Below, piece after piece: positions 62,626 to 64,000 of a stretch of DNA of 64,000 bases. The translations under genes were made by a program, and so were the position numbers. Within the stretch, counting starts at the first letter, position 1, and every line of letters starts with the position of its first letter. The notes beneath the pieces are model-generated. The model was not told the DNA's origin and ran no database searches. It was given only the letters and a program-made list of their open reading frames with translations. The DNA is from Bacteroidota bacterium (GTDB taxonomy: Bacteria; Bacteroidota; Bacteroidia; Bacteroidales; Lentimicrobiaceae), in the NCBI GenBank assembly GCA_009773515.1, contig WSXX01000003.1, positions 124,001-188,000 on the forward strand, written 5' to 3'.

Positions 62626-63996
62626 TCAATTTTTTATTGAGAATTTTACGTCAATCCGTCCTTCGCCACTTATAAATGGTTTTACACCAGAAGGTGTGAT
62701 AAGGATATCGTTCATCGAAAGCCGGCTCACCTGGCCTCTAAGCGTAACTCCGTCGGCAAGCGGGTAAGATTTCAAGGTATTGTTGATTTCTCCGTACATC
62801 ATTTTTATATCCGATGCCATCGGCCAAACCATTTCTTTGGCCATCATATTCCGGAAACCACCCTGATAAAGCCATGCGGCAGATTTAACTAGTAAATTAC
62901 GGGTGGATATATCATAATCAAAATCCTTCAGAAATAGGGTGGAATCCTTGGCATTAAAAGCTGGAATACCACTGAAATAGATGGTGCCTTTAAAGCTGCC
63001 CGACAGTCTGGTTTCTGCCACCAGTTTACCTTTACTACCATATATTTTTACTTCCTCAACTTTAATTTTTCGTTTGCCCTGACTGAAATCCATGCCAACT
63101 AAGTATGTAGAAGCCTGCACGTTGATTTCTTCGAAAGGTATATCCAGCGAAGCATTAACCACAATACCATCCTGAACCGTATTGCTTATCTGCAATGCCG
63201 GCAGGGGGCCGGGAGCCTTGGCGGCAGGTTTCTGGCCAATAGAGGTCTCAATCACTGATTTTACACCGCTTTGTATGCGGATGATGCCATTGGACGCAGT
63301 AATGGGAGATGAGAAAAAGCCGGAAGTCTCAATACTGAGCCAGACTTTGTATTCATCGTTCAGGCTTATCGGCTGGTTGAGCGATTTCCAGGCCTGCAAT
63401 GCATGAGGTTTCAGGTCAAGATATTCTTTAACACTTTCATCGATGCTGCTGCTTATGGTTTTGAGATTCTTTTGCAGGATAAGGTCGGCAACAAATTTTA
63501 CAGGCACATTTATGCCTGCTATTTTTACCACGGGTTCTGTAATCCATTCATAACCTGTGGTTTCTGTTTTGGTGCTTAATGTCCAATCTGGATTCAGAGT
63601 CAGGCTTGTTCGGAACATCAAAGCTAAAGCACCGCTGACTTCGCGGTAATCAGAAAGGGTTATTCCCAGCTGCGTGGTTTTAAATCCGGCCTTAATCCAT
63701 AACCTGAGCGGAACACGGTAGATGATTACATTTTCTTTCATCGTCAGCGCGATGTCGCCCTGTTTCCAGGCTTTCACCATAAGGTTGTCTCCACCATTGT
63801 TATCCAGGCTGTTGTCTTCATATACCAGGCCTGTAAACTGGCGGTTCAGTTCTTTCTGAATGTCGCTGAGTCTGGCTTCGGCGGTAAAACCAATAACCGA
63901 AGATTCTGGTCTTACAATCTCAGGCAGGTAAGTTTCTGCTGGCTTTTCTACCTTAACAGTAGCACAGGAGACTGCAGCAAACAAAATTGCAAGCAT
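62626..63996 (-). CDS. DUF4403 family lipoprotein, 5' end probably outside the window
   Basis: The visible 456 residues begin with MLAILFAAVSCATVKVEKP, a lipobox (AVSC) with only the end of a hydrophobic stretch and no positive n-region. The frame is still open at the right edge, so the true start is likely beyond base 64000. The DUF4403 domain covers nearly all of it, with two homologous lipid-binding-like halves. Characteristic stretches are NVIIYRVPLRLWIKAGFKTT and LPALQISNTVQDGIVVNASL. The family is thought to be TULIP-like and to handle hydrophobic ligands at the envelope; that is family-level knowledge with no direct proof here. Confidence 0.85.
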   Translation of the reverse strand: MLAILFAAVSCATVKVEKPAETYLPEIVRPESSVIGFTAEARLSDIQKELNRQFTGLVYEDNSLDNNGGDNLMVKAWKQGDIALTMKENVIIYRVPLRLWIKAGFKTTQLGITLSDYREVSGALALMFRTSLTLNPDWTLSTKTETTGYEWITEPVVKIAGINVPVKFVADLILQKNLKTISSSIDESVKEYLDLKPHALQAWKSLNQPISLNDEYKVWLSIETSGFFSSPITASNGIIRIQSGVKSVIETSIGQKPAAKAPGPLPALQISNTVQDGIVVNASLDIPFEEINVQASTYLVGMDFSQGKRKIKVEEVKIYGSKGKLVAETRLSGSFKGTIYFSGIPAFNAKDSTLFLKDFDYDISTRNLLVKSAAWLYQGGFRNMMAKEMVWPMASDIKMMYGEINNTLKSYPLADGVTLRGQVSRLSMNDILITPSGVKPFISGEGRIDVKFSIKN

Positions 63997-64000
63997 GGCC

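Overview
The window is a chromosomal segment of a Bacteroidota bacterium, probably a free-living or gut/sediment member of the Bacteroidales/Marinilabiliales type. The evidence is a SusC/SusD pair, FecI/FecR regulation, several proteins ending in type IX secretion (T9SS) sorting domains, PKD proteins, the DUF4837, DUF4403 and DUF2807 families, and promoters of the Bacteroidota form (TTTG or TTG, about 19-21 bases, then TAnnTTTG) a short distance upstream of starts. I see no rRNA, tRNA, CRISPR array or prophage. Assignment is from composition and gene families only; no search was run.

Layout. 1-3970: a SNF2 helicase cut by the left edge and a GT39-like membrane glycosyltransferase, both on the minus strand. 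4540-20839: a plus-strand polysaccharide-utilisation-type locus. It holds an ECF sigma factor, a FecR anti-sigma factor, a SusC transducer with an STN domain, SusD, a three-LamG T9SS protein, a LamG/metallophosphatase T9SS protein, an SGNH esterase, a GH16 glucanase, an HGSNAT-like membrane acyltransferase and an alpha/beta esterase. The gene set fits capture and processing of an acylated beta-glucan. 20975-28327: a minus-strand operon of ECF sigma factor, an inner-membrane-anchored beta-barrel protein, and two PKD/T9SS surface proteins. 28511-33487: housekeeping genes purN, tyrS, an NAD-dependent epimerase and mltF. 33724-40940: a TetR-TolC-MFP-DUF2147-ABC-ABC-permease-permease efflux operon resembling ybhGFSR with its regulator cecR. 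41054-44049: DUF4837 and an MltD-like LysM transglycosylase.

44265-49707: a TonB-themed cluster. An ECF sigma factor and a zinc-finger anti-sigma factor fused to a TonB C-terminal domain run leftward. A TonB protein and a VIT-VWA-TonB_C protein run rightward. 49975-53392: an NtrC-type response regulator, dusB and a CPBP protease. 53461-56244: two decayed ends of the same IS4/DUF4372-type insertion sequence in the same orientation, bracketing a lipoprotein, a barrel protein and an exported WD40 protein. 56293-64000: a barrel protein, cysS, an M2/M3-like metallopeptidase lipoprotein, a DUF2807 lipoprotein and a DUF4403 lipoprotein.

The main theme is envelope-to-transcription signalling. Three ECF sigma factors each sit beside a differently built membrane partner: a FecR protein, a membrane-anchored beta-barrel, and a TonB_C-fused zinc-finger anti-sigma. 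The intergenic spaces carry several families of short inverted-repeat elements, including a roughly 100-bp MITE-like element present in two opposed copies about 10 kb apart.
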